In this document: piece by piece, positions 10,998 through 21,886 of the stretch
Layout of the letters: each line of letters starts with the position of its first letter
How positions within the stretch are numbered: position 1 is the stretch's first letter
Assembly: GCF_000300235.2 (NCBI RefSeq)
Contig: NZ_CP004388.1
Span: 3,063,501 to 3,127,500 of the forward strand
DNA: 64,000 bases
Direction: 5' to 3'
Source of the DNA: Thalassospira xiamenensis M-5 = DSM 17429
Lineage (GTDB): Bacteria > Pseudomonadota > Alphaproteobacteria > Rhodospirillales > Thalassospiraceae
Position numbers and translations under genes: made by a program
The notes under the pieces: model-generated
Database searches by the model: none
Told to the model about the DNA's origin: nothing
What the model saw: only the letters and a program-made list of their open reading frames with translations

Positions 10998-12973
10998 TGT
11001 CCACACTGTCCACAATGCCCCCCGTCAGCCTCTCAACCGAAAACGACATCGCGATCATCACGATTGATCACCCGCCGATCAACGCCACCAGCCATGCGGT
11101 CCGTCTGGGAATCTGGGATGCGCTCGATCAGGTCAACCGCGATGATGCCATCCGGGCTGCGATCCTGATCTGCGCCGGCTCAACCTTTATCGCCGGGGCC
11201 GATGTCACCGAATTTGGCAAACCGCCGCTGGATCCGATCCTGCCCGATCTGATCCTCAAGCTCGAACAATCAACCAAGCCACTGATTGCCGCCCTTCACG
11301 GCAATGCGCTTGGCGGCGGGCTTGAAGTTGCACTCGGCTGCCATTACCGCATCGCCACCGCAACGGCCAAATTGGGCCTGCCCGAAGTCAATCTTGGCCT
11401 GATCCCCGGTGCCGGTGGCACCGTGCGCCTGCCCCGCCTGATCGCGGTTGAAAATGCCATCACCCTGATCACCGGCGGCAAACCGGTCAATGCCACCACC
11501 GCCCACGATTACGGCCTGATCGACGAAATTGCGGATGGTGATTTGCGGATCGCCGCAATCGCCTTGGCCGAGCGGATCAAAAGTGATCCCTGCCCGACCG
11601 CCTTGATTGACCGCGCCCCGGTCAATGCCCCGGATGCCGATGCTTGGGATGCCCTGATTGCCGGGATCGGCAAAAAGGCCCGTGGTCAGGATGCCCCGGT
11701 GATTGCCGCCCGGACCATCCGGACCGCCGTTACCGGCGATGCCAGAACCGCCCTGGGTCTTGAACGCGAAAACTTCGTTCGCCTGCGCGACAGCGACCAG
11801 TCAAAGGCACTGCGTCATATTTTCTTTGCCGAACGATCCGTTGCCAAGCTGCCCGAACTGGCCGGCGTCGCCCCCCGCCCCCTTCACGAAATCGGTGTCA
11901 TTGGCGGCGGCATCATGGGGGCCGGTATCGCCACCGCCGCCCTTCTGGCCGGTTATGCCGTGGTGATGATCGAACGTGACGAAGATGCCTGTGAACGCGG
12001 CATTGCCAATGTCCGCCATCATCTCGGCGGGTCGCTCAAACGCGGCATCATCACCCAGTCCCGCCATGACCAGCTTCTGGGCGATCTCGTCAGCAGCACG
12101 GATTACGCCGCCCTCGCCGATTGCGATCTGGTGATCGAGGCCGTGTTCGAAGACATGGCCGTCAAGCATGACGTGTTTGCCAAGCTCTCCGCCCATTGCA
12201 AACCCGATGCGGTGCTGGCATCCAATACCTCCTATCTCGACATCGATGCGATTGCGACCGCCTGCACCCATCCCGAACGGGTGATCGGCCTGCATTTCTT
12301 CTCCCCGGCGCATGTGATGAAATTGCTCGAAGTCGTCCGCACCCGCTTGGCGAACCCCGCCTCGCTGGCAACGGCCCTTGCCTTCGCCAGACGGCTGGGC
12401 AAGATCGCGGTCCCTTGCGGGGTGTGTGATGGCTTCATCGGCAACCGGATCATGTCGGCCTATCGCAAACATTGCGAATACATGCTCGAAGACGGATCTC
12501 TCCCGTCCGACATTGACCGCGCCATGACCAATTTCGGCTTCCCCATGGGCCTGTTTGCCATGCAGGACATGGCCGGGCTTGAAATCTCATGGGCCACCCG
12601 CAAACGCCTAGCCCCCACCCGTGACCCGAATGAACGCTATGTCGCCCTTGGGGATTACCTCTGTGAAATGGGCCGTTTCGGGCGCAAGAATGGCCTTGGG
12701 TGGTATCGCTATGATGAACATGGCAAAGCATCCCCTGATCCTGTTATCGATGAACTGGTGATCGCTGAATCGGCGAAAAAGGGCATCAAACGCCGCCCGT
12801 TTTCCGATGCCGAAATCATCGAAACCATCCTGTCTGCCATGCAGGCAGAAGGCGAAAAAATCCTGGCCGAGGGCATCGCGCATAGCCCGGACGCCATCGA
12901 TGTCGTGATGGTCAATGGCTACGGCTTCCCCCGCCACAAGGGCGGGCCGATGCACCTGAAAAAGACCACCTGA
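10997..12973 (+). CDS. Fused enoyl-CoA hydratase / 3-hydroxyacyl-CoA dehydrogenase (FadB/FadJ-like)
   Basis: A 658-residue two-domain protein. The N-terminal ~190 residues are a crotonase ([17 protein letters not shown], then [20 protein letters not shown]). From about residue 295 follows an NAD-binding 3-hydroxyacyl-CoA dehydrogenase ([20 protein letters not shown], later [32 protein letters not shown]) and two C-terminal helical repeats ([33 protein letters not shown]). It would run hydration and oxidation of a CoA ester, completing beta-oxidation of the ring-opened anthranilate skeleton. It is co-transcribed with the hydrolase (TAATG overlap). A GC-rich stem-loop follows the stop at 12985-13005. 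Confidence 0.93.
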   Translation: MSTLSTMPPVSLSTENDIAIITIDHPPINATSHAVRLGIWDALDQVNRDDAIRAAILICAGSTFIAGADVTEFGKPPLDPILPDLILKLEQSTKPLIAALHGNALGGGLEVALGCHYRIATATAKLGLPEVNLGLIPGAGGTVRLPRLIAVENAITLITGGKPVNATTAHDYGLIDEIADGDLRIAAIALAERIKSDPCPTALIDRAPVNAPDADAWDALIAGIGKKARGQDAPVIAARTIRTAVTGDARTALGLERENFVRLRDSDQSKALRHIFFAERSVAKLPELAGVAPRPLHEIGVIGGGIMGAGIATAALLAGYAVVMIERDEDACERGIANVRHHLGGSLKRGIITQSRHDQLLGDLVSSTDYAALADCDLVIEAVFEDMAVKHDVFAKLSAHCKPDAVLASNTSYLDIDAIATACTHPERVIGLHFFSPAHVMKLLEVVRTRLANPASLATALAFARRLGKIAVPCGVCDGFIGNRIMSAYRKHCEYMLEDGSLPSDIDRAMTNFGFPMGLFAMQDMAGLEISWATRKRLAPTRDPNERYVALGDYLCEMGRFGRKNGLGWYRYDEHGKASPDPVIDELVIAESAKKGIKRRPFSDAEIIETILSAMQAEGEKILAEGIAHSPDAIDVVMVNGYGFPRHKGGPMHLKKTT

Positions 12974-12984
12974 ACACCCGAAAT

Positions 12985-13005
12985 CCGGGGCTTTCACGGC
13001 CCCGG
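12985..13005 (+). terminator. Stem-loop after the hydrolase/FadB-like operon
   Basis: CCGGGGC (12985-12991) pairs with GCCCCGG (12999-13005) around a 7-nt loop, 12 bp after the stop codon. There is no following T run, so it may only be a 3'-end stabiliser or a Rho-assisted stop. Confidence 0.45.
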
Positions 13006-13057
13006 GAAGGTGCCCAAACCCGACCCTTCTCCAACATCACCCCGCCCCGCGCCGCGG

Positions 13058-13233
13058 CATAAACCGGGCACAAACCGGGCGCAACTCGGGCATAAAGCCA
13101 CTCAAATGACGCTCAACTGGCGCTCAAACAGCCCGCAAACCGGGCACAACTCTCCCGCTTGGCCACTTTTGACTGCTTTTGACTGCCGTTTGCCCCCCGC
13201 TTGACCGCCAGCAAGACGGCCAGCAAGACGGCC
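13058..13233. repeat. Degenerate 11-bp periodic tandem array
   Basis: This stretch lies in the 466-bp convergent gap between the tryptophan and inositol operons (12974-13439), where no convincing gene is seen. Written in rows of 11 bases from 13058 it aligns as about 16 degenerate units. Early units are of the form CATAAACCGGG, CACAAACCGGG, CGCAACTCGGG; middle ones TCAAATGACGC, TCAACTGGCGC, TCAAACAGCCC; late ones TTGACTGCCGT, TTGCCCCCCGC, TTGACCGCCAG. The last part also contains a 12-base unit (GCCAGCAAGACG) twice in a row at 13207-13230. Function is unknown. Confidence 0.6.
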
Positions 13234-13326
13234 AAAATCGCCGCTCGTGGCCATAATACCGACCCGACGAACCGCCAATCTGGCTGTCCGCCGCATACTG
13301 CACACCACATACCACCAAAACAAAAA

Positions 13327-13353
13327 CGCCCGGCGGGAAATTCCCGACGGGCG
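13327..13353 (-). terminator. Intrinsic terminator of the inositol operon
   Basis: CGCCCG (13327-13332) pairs with CGGGCG (13348-13353), with an inner GGGAA/TTCCC stem. Read on the minus strand the hairpin is followed by TTTTTGTTTTGG. It lies ~87 bp past the iolG stop and fits as the end of the minus-strand iol transcript. Confidence 0.75.
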
Positions 13354-13439
13354 CAATTCTGGTGTTGACTTGGTTCTTATAGCAGACCAAAAGGAACAAA
13401 TCAAGAACTTTTTGATCTGATCGGCAATTTTTTTTTCGC

Positions 13440-14438
13440 TTACCCGACCAGAACTTCCTTACCACTCGAAAGCGATTCAAGCGCCGCATCGGCCAGAAGC
13501 AACGCTTTCAGGCCATCCGCACCACTCGGATAATTGCTGGTTTTACCCGCCACCACATCACAGAAAGTCGTCAGCTCGATGCGATAGGCATCGGCATAAC
13601 GCGACATGAAGAAATCCATCAACGGTTCGGCGGTATAGCCCGATCCGTTCGCCACCGTCACCGACGTGGTGCGATGGTTTCCGGCCTCGACCAGACCTTT
13701 TGAGCCATGGACTTCGATGCGTTGGTCATAGCCATATGTCGCACGGCGCGAATTGGTGATCACCGCCATCCGGCCGCTTTTGGTCCGAAGTGTGGCCGCC
13801 GCACTATCGACATCACCCGTCGTCTTGATCGCCGGATCGGTCAGGACCGCACCGGTCGCATAGACCGATACAATCTCCTCGCCCAGAAGGAAGCGCGCCA
13901 TATCAAGGTCATGGATCATCATATCGCGGAACAGCCCGCCCGACCGTTTGATATAATCAACCGGCGGCGCGGACGGATCACGCGACGTGATCTGCACCAT
14001 TTCAACATCGCCAATCGCGCCCGCGTCAATTTCGGCCCGAAGGCGGGCAAAACTGGGGTCAAAACGACGGTTGAACCCGACCATCAGAACCGCACCGGTT
14101 TCCTCGACCACCTTCAGGCAATCGCGCACCCGCCCGGCATCCAGATCAATCGGCTTTTCACAGAAAATCGCCTTGCCCGCACGTGCGGCCAGTTCGATCT
14201 GATCGGCATGAAGATCGGTCGGGGTGGCAATGATAACGGCGTGAATATTGCCATCCGCCATGATTTCCTCGACCGTCGCACGGGTCGCCCCGGTCAGGGC
14301 AATGGCATTTTCCGCCGCGGCATCGACCGGGTCGAAAACCTTGGCGATTTTGGCATTTGGCAGGGCCTGAACGGCTTTGGCGTGGGTGATGCCGATACGG
14401 CCAGCACCAAGAAGTCCGATATTAAGCATGTCTGACAT
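13440..14438 (-). CDS. iolG: myo-Inositol 2-dehydrogenase
   Basis: NAD-dependent Gfo/Idh/MocA oxidoreductase of 332 residues that oxidises myo-inositol to scyllo-inosose (2-keto-myo-inositol). The Rossmann motif is GLLGAGRIGITHA, the cis-peptide motif is EKPIDLD near residue 94, and the catalytic region reads SGGLFRDMMIHDLDMARFLL. It is the last gene of the inositol operon, 44 bp after iolB, and is followed by a terminator at 13327-13353. A second Gfo/Idh/MocA gene at 23957 could act on another inositol isomer, but this one is in the operon core and of usual IolG length. Confidence 0.92.
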   Translation of the reverse strand: MSDMLNIGLLGAGRIGITHAKAVQALPNAKIAKVFDPVDAAAENAIALTGATRATVEEIMADGNIHAVIIATPTDLHADQIELAARAGKAIFCEKPIDLDAGRVRDCLKVVEETGAVLMVGFNRRFDPSFARLRAEIDAGAIGDVEMVQITSRDPSAPPVDYIKRSGGLFRDMMIHDLDMARFLLGEEIVSVYATGAVLTDPAIKTTGDVDSAAATLRTKSGRMAVITNSRRATYGYDQRIEVHGSKGLVEAGNHRTTSVTVANGSGYTAEPLMDFFMSRYADAYRIELTTFCDVVAGKTSNYPSGADGLKALLLADAALESLSSGKEVLVG

Positions 14439-14482
14439 CCTGAAAGGACAAATGTTGCGAAGATGGGAATACGGAAAACGGG

Positions 14483-15286
14483 TTATTTGCTGTCGCGCTG
14501 GAAAATCCAGTCATGATCGGGATGGTTCTGGAACCGCCATTTGCGCATCGGTCCGGCCATGACATTCAGATAATACATCTCATAGCCATAAGGACTGCCG
14601 CACGGGTGATGCCCCTTGGGCACCAGCACCACATCGCCGTCCGAAACCGCCATGGTTTCATCAAGCTCCCCATCCTCGGTAAAGACCCGCTGGAAACCAA
14701 AGCCCTGCTTGGGATTAAGCCGGTGATAATAGGTTTCCTCAAGGTATGTCATGTCGGGATAATTATCCTCGTCATGGCGGTGCGGCGGATAGCTTGACCA
14801 GTTGCCGGACGGGGTGAAAACCTCGGTCACAAGCAGACTGTCGGCAATATCCTTTTCCTCCATCGCAATCGGATGGATGTATCGGGTATTGGCGCCCTTG
14901 CCGCGTTCGACCATCTCGATATCGCTGATCACGCGCGCCGGATAATTGCCCTTGCCCGGCGCGGTACAAACCGCAAGCGTGCAATCGGTTGTCGCCTTGG
15001 CATTCCAGTTGGCATCGTTGGGCGCATAGACACAGGCAGGCGGGATACGTTCAAACACGCTCATGCGTTTGCCCAGTTCCCCGAAATTCTGATCATCCAC
15101 CGCGATTTCGGCCTTGCCTTCGACAAGGACCAGAATCACCTCGCGGTCGCCCGTCGGCTCGGCTGCCGCTTCACCCGCTTTCAGGTGATAAAGCCCGAAC
15201 CCGACATAGCCCCAATTGGCACTTTGGGCGGTAATGTCATGGACTTTTCCGGTTGTCCCCCACGGTTTTCTCAGCAGATCGGCCAT
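14483..15286 (-). CDS. iolB: 5-Deoxy-glucuronate isomerase
   Basis: Bicupin of 267 residues converting 5-deoxy-glucuronate to 2-deoxy-5-keto-gluconate (DKG) in inositol breakdown. The metal-site region PPHRHDEDNYPDMTYLEETY and the later GDVVLVPKGHHPCGSPYGYE are typical of IolB. Its ATG overlaps the iolE stop (TGATG at 15286), and iolG follows. The assignment is firm by motif and by operon context. Confidence 0.95.
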   Translation of the reverse strand: MADLLRKPWGTTGKVHDITAQSANWGYVGFGLYHLKAGEAAAEPTGDREVILVLVEGKAEIAVDDQNFGELGKRMSVFERIPPACVYAPNDANWNAKATTDCTLAVCTAPGKGNYPARVISDIEMVERGKGANTRYIHPIAMEEKDIADSLLVTEVFTPSGNWSSYPPHRHDEDNYPDMTYLEETYYHRLNPKQGFGFQRVFTEDGELDETMAVSDGDVVLVPKGHHPCGSPYGYEMYYLNVMAGPMRKWRFQNHPDHDWIFQRDSK

Positions 15287-16191
15287 CAGGCTTCTCCCTT
15301 ATCCAGTCCGGTTTTCTGCGCCATCGCACGCAGCGCCTTAAGCCCCATCGACTGATATTTGAACGGGTTGCGCACAACCGGGTCCTGTTCGGCCTCGATT
15401 ACCAGCCAGCCGGAATAATCATGCTCGGCCGCGATCTTCAGAACCGGTTCGAAATCAACAATGCCTTCCTCGTCGCCGGGCACGGTAAACACCCCGCGCC
15501 GCACCCCTTCAAGGAAGCTCAGATGCTGATTGCGCACCTGATCGGCGATTTTTGGACGCACGTTTTTGCAATGGATATGCGCCACCCGATCCATATAACG
15601 GGTTGCCAGTTCTTCGGGATTTGCCCCGCCAAACCACGCGTGTCCGGTATCCAGCAACAGGTGCGTTTTCGGGCCGGTATGGGCCATGAATGCATGAATT
15701 TCATCAGCCGTTTCAACAATCGTGCCCATATGGTGGTGATACACCAATGTCACACCCTGATCGGCGCAATAGGCGGCAATCGCCTCAACATCCGCGCCAA
15801 ATTTCGCCCATTTATCCGCTGGCAAAACCGGGCTTTCGGACAGGGCGGCATTGTCGTTGCCGTGGATCGCATTGCTGGTTTCACACACGATGCACACCTT
15901 GCATCCCATGGCTTTCAGCAAATCCAGATGCGGCTGTATCGCCTTTTTCTCGTCCTCGACCGAATGGGTCAGAAGGTTAAGCGAATGCCAGCCCGACACG
16001 AATTTAAGCCCGTTGGGATCAAGCTTGGCCTTCAGTGCCGCCGGTTCGGTCGGCATCTTGTGGCCTTTTTCAATCCCGTCAAAACCGATTTCACCTGCTT
16101 CGGACAAACAGGTTTCAAGGCTGATTTCAGCACCCAGCGTCTGATCATCGTCATTGGACCAGGCAATCGGGTTGGTACCGTAAAGGATCAT
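15286..16191 (-). CDS. iolE: 2-Keto-myo-inositol dehydratase
   Basis: Sugar-isomerase-like TIM barrel of 301 residues that dehydrates 2-keto-myo-inositol. It begins [20 protein letters not shown], as IolE proteins do, and has the metal-site strands [36 protein letters not shown] and [11 protein letters not shown]. Upstream iolD ends 5 bp away and downstream iolB overlaps by one base. The call is firm. Confidence 0.94.
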   Translation of the reverse strand: MILYGTNPIAWSNDDDQTLGAEISLETCLSEAGEIGFDGIEKGHKMPTEPAALKAKLDPNGLKFVSGWHSLNLLTHSVEDEKKAIQPHLDLLKAMGCKVCIVCETSNAIHGNDNAALSESPVLPADKWAKFGADVEAIAAYCADQGVTLVYHHHMGTIVETADEIHAFMAHTGPKTHLLLDTGHAWFGGANPEELATRYMDRVAHIHCKNVRPKIADQVRNQHLSFLEGVRRGVFTVPGDEEGIVDFEPVLKIAAEHDYSGWLVIEAEQDPVVRNPFKYQSMGLKALRAMAQKTGLDKGEA

Positions 16192-16195
16192 TTTC

Positions 16196-18025
16196 TTAAT
16201 CTCCGGGGCGCTGTTGTTTAAGCGCAGCTTCGTAATTTTTGCGTGCTTCGTTCACCGTTGGCCGAACCGAAACTTCGGGCACGGCAACATCCCACCAATG
16301 ACCACCTTCATCGGTGCTTGGCAGGGGATCGGTATCAATGACAATGGCGTATGACCGGTCTGCCTTGCGCGCACGTTCCATCGCCGCTTCCAGTTCGCTG
16401 ATCGACGATACCTTTTCGGCAATCGCCCCCATCGATCCGGCATGGGCGGTGAAATCAATCGCGGACGGCACCACATGGCGCGCGGTATCCAGAAGGTTGT
16501 TGAAACTCTCCCCACCCGTCGCCATTTGCAGCCGGTTGATACAGCCATAACCACGGTTATCAAGGATCACGGTGATGATCTTATGGCCCAGCATCACACT
16601 GGTCGCCAGTTCGGAATTCATCATCATGTATGACCCGTCACCGACCATCACGACGACCTCGCGGTCGGGCTGTGCCATCTTGACACCCAACCCACCGGCA
16701 ATTTCATATCCCATGCAGGAAAAGCCGTATTCAACGTGATAACCGTTGGGTTTTGCCGCCTTCCAAAGCTTGTGCAGCTCGCCGGGCAGACCACCCGCCG
16801 CACAAACCACAATCGCATCGTCATCAACACTGCGCTGAACCGCACCAATCACCTGCGCATCGGTCGGAAGGGCATTGCCCGTCGGCGTTGCCGTCACCTT
16901 GTCCACCGCCGCAATCCAGTCGGATTTAAGCCCGGCGTCAATCGCCGGTGCCCGGTAATCGCCCAGCATGTTGCCAATTTCGGCAAGGGTGATTTTGGCA
17001 TCCCCCGTCACCGCAATCGCATTATGTTTGGCCGCGTCATAGGCCGCGACATTGATCGACAGGATGCGCCGGTCCGGATGCTTGAAAAGGGCCCAGCTGC
17101 CGGTGGTGAAATCCTGCAACCTTGTCCCGACCGCAATGATCAGATCGGATTTTTCGGCAATCGCGTTGGCACTACTCGCCCCCGTAACCCCAATGGAACC
17201 AAGGTTAAGATCATCATCCCACGGCATGGATGATTTACCCGCCTGCGTTTCCCCGACCGGGATATTGTGACGATGGGCGAACTCGGCCAGGGCATCGCAC
17301 GCCCCCGCGTAATGCACCCCGCCGCCTGCAATGATCATTGGCTGCTTGGCCGCCTTGATCGCCGCCACCGCCGCGTCAAGCTGATCCAGATCGGCGCGCG
17401 GGCGCTGGGTTTTCCAGACTTTGACGTCAAAGAAACTTTCGGGCCAGTCAAAGGCTTCTGCCTGCACATCCTGACAGAATGCCAATGTCACCGGGCCGCA
17501 ATCAGCCGGATCGGTCAGGGTCGCCATCGCACGTGGCAGGGCGGTCAAAAGCTGCTCGGCGCGCATGATGCGGTCAAAATAACGGCTGACCGGCTTGAAA
17601 CAATCATTGGCCGAAATCGTGCCATCGCCGAAATCCTCGACCTGCTGCAACACCGGATCGGGGGCGCGATTGGCAAACACATCGCCGGGCACAAACAGAA
17701 CCGGCAGGCGGTTGACATGCGCCAATGCCGCCGCCGTGACCATATTGGTCGCACCCGGCCCGATCGATGTCGTGACCGTCATGGCACGTTTGCGGTTCGA
17801 TGCCTTGGCATAGGCAATGGCGGCATGGGCCATGCCCTGCTCGTTATGGCCGCGCCAAGTCGGGAAATCATCCCCGATGCCGTGCAATGCCTCGCCCATT
17901 CCGGCGACATTGCCATGACCAAAAATCGCCCAGCACCCGCCGAAAAACGGTACACCGTCTTCGTTCTGCTGTCTGCTCAGATACCGCACCATCGCTTGGG
18001 CGGCGGTTAATCGAACGGTTTTCAT
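16196..18025 (-). CDS. iolD: 3D-(3,5/4)-trihydroxycyclohexane-1,2-dione hydrolase
   Basis: ThDP-dependent ring-opening enzyme of about 609 residues from the ATG at 18025 ([16 protein letters not shown]), which overlaps the iolC stop by ATGA; a longer frame from 18070 has no support. The N-terminal domain carries [18 protein letters not shown] and the C-terminal ThDP motif is [19 protein letters not shown]. It hydrolyses the diketone from IolE to 5-deoxy-glucuronate. Strand, spacing and order (iolC, D, E, B, G) fit a single transcript. Confidence 0.95.
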   Translation of the reverse strand: MKTVRLTAAQAMVRYLSRQQNEDGVPFFGGCWAIFGHGNVAGMGEALHGIGDDFPTWRGHNEQGMAHAAIAYAKASNRKRAMTVTTSIGPGATNMVTAAALAHVNRLPVLFVPGDVFANRAPDPVLQQVEDFGDGTISANDCFKPVSRYFDRIMRAEQLLTALPRAMATLTDPADCGPVTLAFCQDVQAEAFDWPESFFDVKVWKTQRPRADLDQLDAAVAAIKAAKQPMIIAGGGVHYAGACDALAEFAHRHNIPVGETQAGKSSMPWDDDLNLGSIGVTGASSANAIAEKSDLIIAVGTRLQDFTTGSWALFKHPDRRILSINVAAYDAAKHNAIAVTGDAKITLAEIGNMLGDYRAPAIDAGLKSDWIAAVDKVTATPTGNALPTDAQVIGAVQRSVDDDAIVVCAAGGLPGELHKLWKAAKPNGYHVEYGFSCMGYEIAGGLGVKMAQPDREVVVMVGDGSYMMMNSELATSVMLGHKIITVILDNRGYGCINRLQMATGGESFNNLLDTARHVVPSAIDFTAHAGSMGAIAEKVSSISELEAAMERARKADRSYAIVIDTDPLPSTDEGGHWWDVAVPEVSVRPTVNEARKNYEAALKQQRPGD

Positions 18026-19935
18026 GCCGCTCCTCCCGATTTTTTGCGCGCCGCATCCCATGTGGTGCAAAGCGCGCGATATTTTTCCGCCATCTGTGCA
18101 ACGGCTGTTTGATCGTCAATGTTACCCGCAAGCCAGTCGCGCGCAACCCCGGCAAAGATCGTCCGCCCGACGGCAAAGCCCTTGACCATGTCATGCTTGG
18201 CCGCAACTTCGAAGCTTGCCACCAGTTCGGCCTCCGGTGCTTCAAGGCCCAGAACGACGATGCCCCGGCAATAAGGATCATGGCGCGAAATCATGTCACA
18301 GGCATGACGCCATGCCGCGTCCGATTTCATCGGCTCCAGCTTCCACCAATCGGGATAAACCCCGATTTCATAGAACCGCTCGATGATTTTCGCCGTCGTC
18401 TGATCATCACAGGCCGCAACCTTTGACGGGATGATTTCCAACAGGAATTCAAGCCGGTTGGCCCGTGCCCCATCCGCCAGCCGCTTGATGGTTTCTTCCT
18501 GATCTTCCTTCATCGCCGCGTCATCATCGGGGTGATAGAAACACAGCACCTTGACGACATGCTCGACCGGCCATTCCGCAAGCTTGCTGCCGATATCCGG
18601 GCCGATTTCCAACCGTAACGGACGCGATCCCGGCAATTCAACCGGCCGCCCGATCCAAAGCCCGGTGCCAGCCGCCGCATAAAGCGCATCGCGCCCCAGG
18701 CGCGGTTCGCACAAAATCCCATAACCCGGCTTATCACCCGCCACATCGCGCACCGAACGCAGGCAAAGCTCCTTGAACGGTCCGATCCGATCACGCGAAA
18801 CCCCAACCTCATCGGCCAGATCTTCAAGCTGCATGCGGTGATCAAATGCAAAAACCCGCATTTCCGGCCAATCACCCATCCGGTTGGTCGACCAATGGAT
18901 CTGCTCCAGCTCCGCATCATGACGCAGCGACGGGTTCTTGATCCCGCGATCAAAGAAGAACTGCAATTCTTCCCAGCTTGGATAAGCCGGCGTACAGCCA
19001 TGCCGCGACACGGCAAATGCCCCGCAGGCATTGGCATATTTAAGTGACGTTTCCCAGTCCTGATCCGTCAGCCACCCCTTAAGCAGCCCCGACATAAACC
19101 CATCACCCGCGCCCAGAACGTTAAACACCTCGACCGGAAAACCGGGGCCGGAAATACCGTCATCAAGCTTCGCGCCAATCTTGCCGGTAAAGGCAACCGC
19201 CCCCATCGGCCCGCGTTTGCACACCAGTGTCGCGTTCGACGTAACCCGCACATTTTCCAGCGCCTCAAGCGTATCGGTCGTGCCACCGGCAATGTGGAAC
19301 TCTTCCTCGGTCCCGACGATCAGGTCAAAAAGATGCAATGTCGCTTGCAGTTCCTTGGTCACCTTGTCCGATGCAATGAAGCGGTTTTCACCATCCCCAT
19401 GCCCCGACAATCCCCAAAGATTGGGCCGGTAATCAATATCAAGGGCCGTTTTGGCCCCGTTTTCCCGCGCCAGTTTCAATGCCTTCAGCACGGCCGCCCG
19501 GGTGCGCGGATGCGATAAATGCGTCCCCGTCACCGTGACGCACCGCGCATCGGCAATGAATTCGGGATCAATATCATCCTCGCACAGCGCCATATCGGCA
19601 CAGTTTTCCCGATAGAAAATCAACGGAAACTGTTCCTGATCGCGCACGCCCAGAAGGACAAGGGCGGTCAGACGTTCCGGATCGGTGACAACACCACGGA
19701 CATCGACACCCTCGGCCAGCAACTGTTCGCGGATGAAACGCCCCATGTGCTCGTCGCCCACCCGCGTGATCAGGGCCGATTTCAGGCCAAGCCGCGCGGT
19801 GCCACACGCCATATTGGTCGGTGATCCGCCGATATATTTGTTAAAGGATGCCATATCCTCAAGTCGGCCGCCGATCTGCGCCCCGTAAAGATCAACCGAT
19901 GATCGTCCGATGGTAATGACATCAAGCTTTTTCAT
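18022..19935 (-). CDS. iolC: Bifunctional 5-dehydro-2-deoxygluconokinase / DUF2090 aldolase-like fusion
   Basis: A 637-residue fusion. Residues ~1-330 are a PfkB/ribokinase-type kinase (IGRSSVDLYGAQ, YIGGSPTNMACGTARLG, and the catalytic FNVLGAGDGFMSGLL). They match IolC, which phosphorylates 2-deoxy-5-keto-gluconate. Residues ~340-637 are a DUF2090 TIM-barrel domain (MRVFAFDHRMQLEDLADE, LEFLLEIIPSK, GIVVLGLEAPEAE). This domain is commonly fused to IolC and is thought to serve as the IolJ-type aldolase, splitting DKG phosphate. Its ATG overlaps the ABC ATPase stop (TGATG). No iolA is in the window, so malonate semialdehyde must be handled elsewhere. Confidence 0.92.
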   Translation of the reverse strand: MKKLDVITIGRSSVDLYGAQIGGRLEDMASFNKYIGGSPTNMACGTARLGLKSALITRVGDEHMGRFIREQLLAEGVDVRGVVTDPERLTALVLLGVRDQEQFPLIFYRENCADMALCEDDIDPEFIADARCVTVTGTHLSHPRTRAAVLKALKLARENGAKTALDIDYRPNLWGLSGHGDGENRFIASDKVTKELQATLHLFDLIVGTEEEFHIAGGTTDTLEALENVRVTSNATLVCKRGPMGAVAFTGKIGAKLDDGISGPGFPVEVFNVLGAGDGFMSGLLKGWLTDQDWETSLKYANACGAFAVSRHGCTPAYPSWEELQFFFDRGIKNPSLRHDAELEQIHWSTNRMGDWPEMRVFAFDHRMQLEDLADEVGVSRDRIGPFKELCLRSVRDVAGDKPGYGILCEPRLGRDALYAAAGTGLWIGRPVELPGSRPLRLEIGPDIGSKLAEWPVEHVVKVLCFYHPDDDAAMKEDQEETIKRLADGARANRLEFLLEIIPSKVAACDDQTTAKIIERFYEIGVYPDWWKLEPMKSDAAWRHACDMISRHDPYCRGIVVLGLEAPEAELVASFEVAAKHDMVKGFAVGRTIFAGVARDWLAGNIDDQTAVAQMAEKYRALCTTWDAARKKSGGAA

Positions 19936-20717
19936 CAGATCGTCCCCCCAAGCGACCCTTCAAGCTCGGCCAGTTCCTGACCGCCCGCCATCAGATCCTG
20001 CAATTCTTCGGGTTTGATATCACCCCGCTTTGCCGTGCCATGCGTCTGTCCACGGTTCAAAACCGTGAAACGGTCGCCCACCGCCATGGCATGGCGCACG
20101 TTATGGGTAATGAAAATCACCCCGATGCCCGATTTCCGCACCCGGTCGATGGTCGCAAGGACGTTTGACGTCTGCCGCACGCCAAGCGCCGATGTCGGTT
20201 CATCCAGAATAAGGACCTTGGCCCCGAAATAGACCGCACGCGCAATCGCCACCGTCTGCCGCTCGCCCCCCGAAAGGGTGCCGACGGCCTGTTCCGGCTC
20301 GCGCAGATTAATCCCCATACGCGCCATTTCATTAAGTGTGACCGAATTGGCGTGATCGAAATCGATCCATTTGAACGGGCCGAAACTTTTGCGCGGTTCA
20401 CGCCCCATCCAGAAATTGCGCGTCACCGACATTAACGGGATCATCGCCAGATCCTGATAAACCGTGGCAATACCGTTTTCCATGGCATCACGCGGGCTAT
20501 CGAAGGTGATTTCCTTGCCGCTGACCTTCATCGTGCCCTTGGTCGGTTTATGCACACCCGACATGGTCTTGATAAAGGTCGATTTGCCAGCACCATTATC
20601 GCCCAGAAGACAATGGCATTCGCCTTCCATCACATCGAACGACACCCCGCCCAGCGCAATCACCGGACCAAAATGCTTCTCGATATTGTTCATTTCAATC
20701 AATGGCGTGCTCATCAC
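19935..20717 (-). CDS. Sugar (inositol) ABC transporter ATP-binding protein
   Basis: ABC ATPase of 260 residues with Walker [13 protein letters not shown], signature [14 protein letters not shown], Walker [14 protein letters not shown] and switch FITHNVRHA. It has a single nucleotide-binding domain, whereas many CUT2 sugar ATPases have two, so it resembles the FrcA/ThuK-like short type. Start codons at 20717 and 20714 are both possible and overlap the permease stop. With the permease and binding protein it would energise myo-inositol import. Confidence 0.92.
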   Translation of the reverse strand: MMSTPLIEMNNIEKHFGPVIALGGVSFDVMEGECHCLLGDNGAGKSTFIKTMSGVHKPTKGTMKVSGKEITFDSPRDAMENGIATVYQDLAMIPLMSVTRNFWMGREPRKSFGPFKWIDFDHANSVTLNEMARMGINLREPEQAVGTLSGGERQTVAIARAVYFGAKVLILDEPTSALGVRQTSNVLATIDRVRKSGIGVIFITHNVRHAMAVGDRFTVLNRGQTHGTAKRGDIKPEELQDLMAGGQELAELEGSLGGTI

Positions 20718-21811
20718 CGTTCTCCCGTGATCATGCGGCGGATATAGGTGTTCATGATGACGGCAAGGATCAGGATACCGCCCAGGAACACACGGAACAG
20801 CGAACTTTCAGCCCCGGCAAAAAACAGCCCCTGCTGAACCACACCGAAAATCAGCGCACCAAGTGCTGCCCCGATGACCGAACCATATCCCCCGGTCAGA
20901 AGCGCCCCGCCGATCACCACACAGATAATCGCTTCAAATTCTTTCAAAAGTCCGCGGTCGGCTGCGGCCGAACCGAATTCCATCACCTGACAGGTGGCGA
21001 AAACCGTGGCACAGAACGCGGTAAACATGAACATCAGGATTTTGACCCGATTGACCGGCACGCCGACATAGCGTGCGGCTTGCGCATCCCCGCCGGATGC
21101 GAAAATCCAGTTGCCAAACCGGGTTTTGGTCAAAAGCCAGTGCCCGAAAATCACCAGCACCACCGCCCAGACCACCAGCATCGGCAGGCCTTCAACAACC
21201 GGCTGCCCCTCGCGCGAACCGCGCGTAAAGGTATCAAGCAGTCCAAGATCGGCAAACCACTGGAACAGATCCTTGAAAATCACGCCGCCAAACAGAAATG
21301 CCAGCGGATCGCCCTCTGCGGCTTCCTTGACCCCGCCAATAATCGTCTGGCGTGTGGTCAGGATGGATAACCAGATCGTCAAACCGCGCAGGATATAAAG
21401 AAATGCAAGGGTAACGATAAAGCTTGGCAATCCGGTCTTGATCACAAGGAACCCGTTTAACGCGCCAAGCCCGACACAAATGACAAAGGCCGCAATGATC
21501 GACAGCCACACCGGCCATCCCAGATGGACCGACAGGATGGCAATCACCACCCCGGCAAAACCGATCATTGATCCGACCGACAGATCAAATTCGCCGGCAA
21601 TCATCAAAAGGCAGGCACCAACCGCAATAATGGCAAACTGCGCAGAAACCACGCCCCAGTTCTGCACCCCCTCGGGCGAGAACATGCCGCTATCGCCCGC
21701 GATCATGAAGAAGAATACAAAGACCAGGATCGTGCCGCAAATAGCACCCAGTTCCGGTCGGATCATGGCACGTCGAAGGGTTGAGACTTGCTTGAGCCGC
21801 TCGTCCGTCAT
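20714..21811 (-). CDS. Sugar (inositol) ABC transporter permease
   Basis: RbsC/FrcC-type permease of 365 residues with about 8-10 hydrophobic helices (for example [45 protein letters not shown]-type loops). The conserved loop [20 protein letters not shown] couples to the ATPase. It lies between the binding-protein gene (75 bp upstream) and the ATPase gene (overlap). It forms the inner-membrane channel of the presumed inositol importer. Confidence 0.92.
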   Translation of the reverse strand: MTDERLKQVSTLRRAMIRPELGAICGTILVFVFFFMIAGDSGMFSPEGVQNWGVVSAQFAIIAVGACLLMIAGEFDLSVGSMIGFAGVVIAILSVHLGWPVWLSIIAAFVICVGLGALNGFLVIKTGLPSFIVTLAFLYILRGLTIWLSILTTRQTIIGGVKEAAEGDPLAFLFGGVIFKDLFQWFADLGLLDTFTRGSREGQPVVEGLPMLVVWAVVLVIFGHWLLTKTRFGNWIFASGGDAQAARYVGVPVNRVKILMFMFTAFCATVFATCQVMEFGSAAADRGLLKEFEAIICVVIGGALLTGGYGSVIGAALGALIFGVVQQGLFFAGAESSLFRVFLGGILILAVIMNTYIRRMITGER

Positions 21812-21886
21812 GACATCACTCTTTTATCTGGCAGGTGAGTTTTGCCAGGGGGCGGCACGCTGCCCACCCCCTGACGGGAGGAATGC

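Noticed and set aside
13010-13204. Pro/Arg-rich 64-codon frame in the gap after the FadB-like gene
   Set aside because: It is produced by the 11-bp repeat array and has no domain or RBS support.
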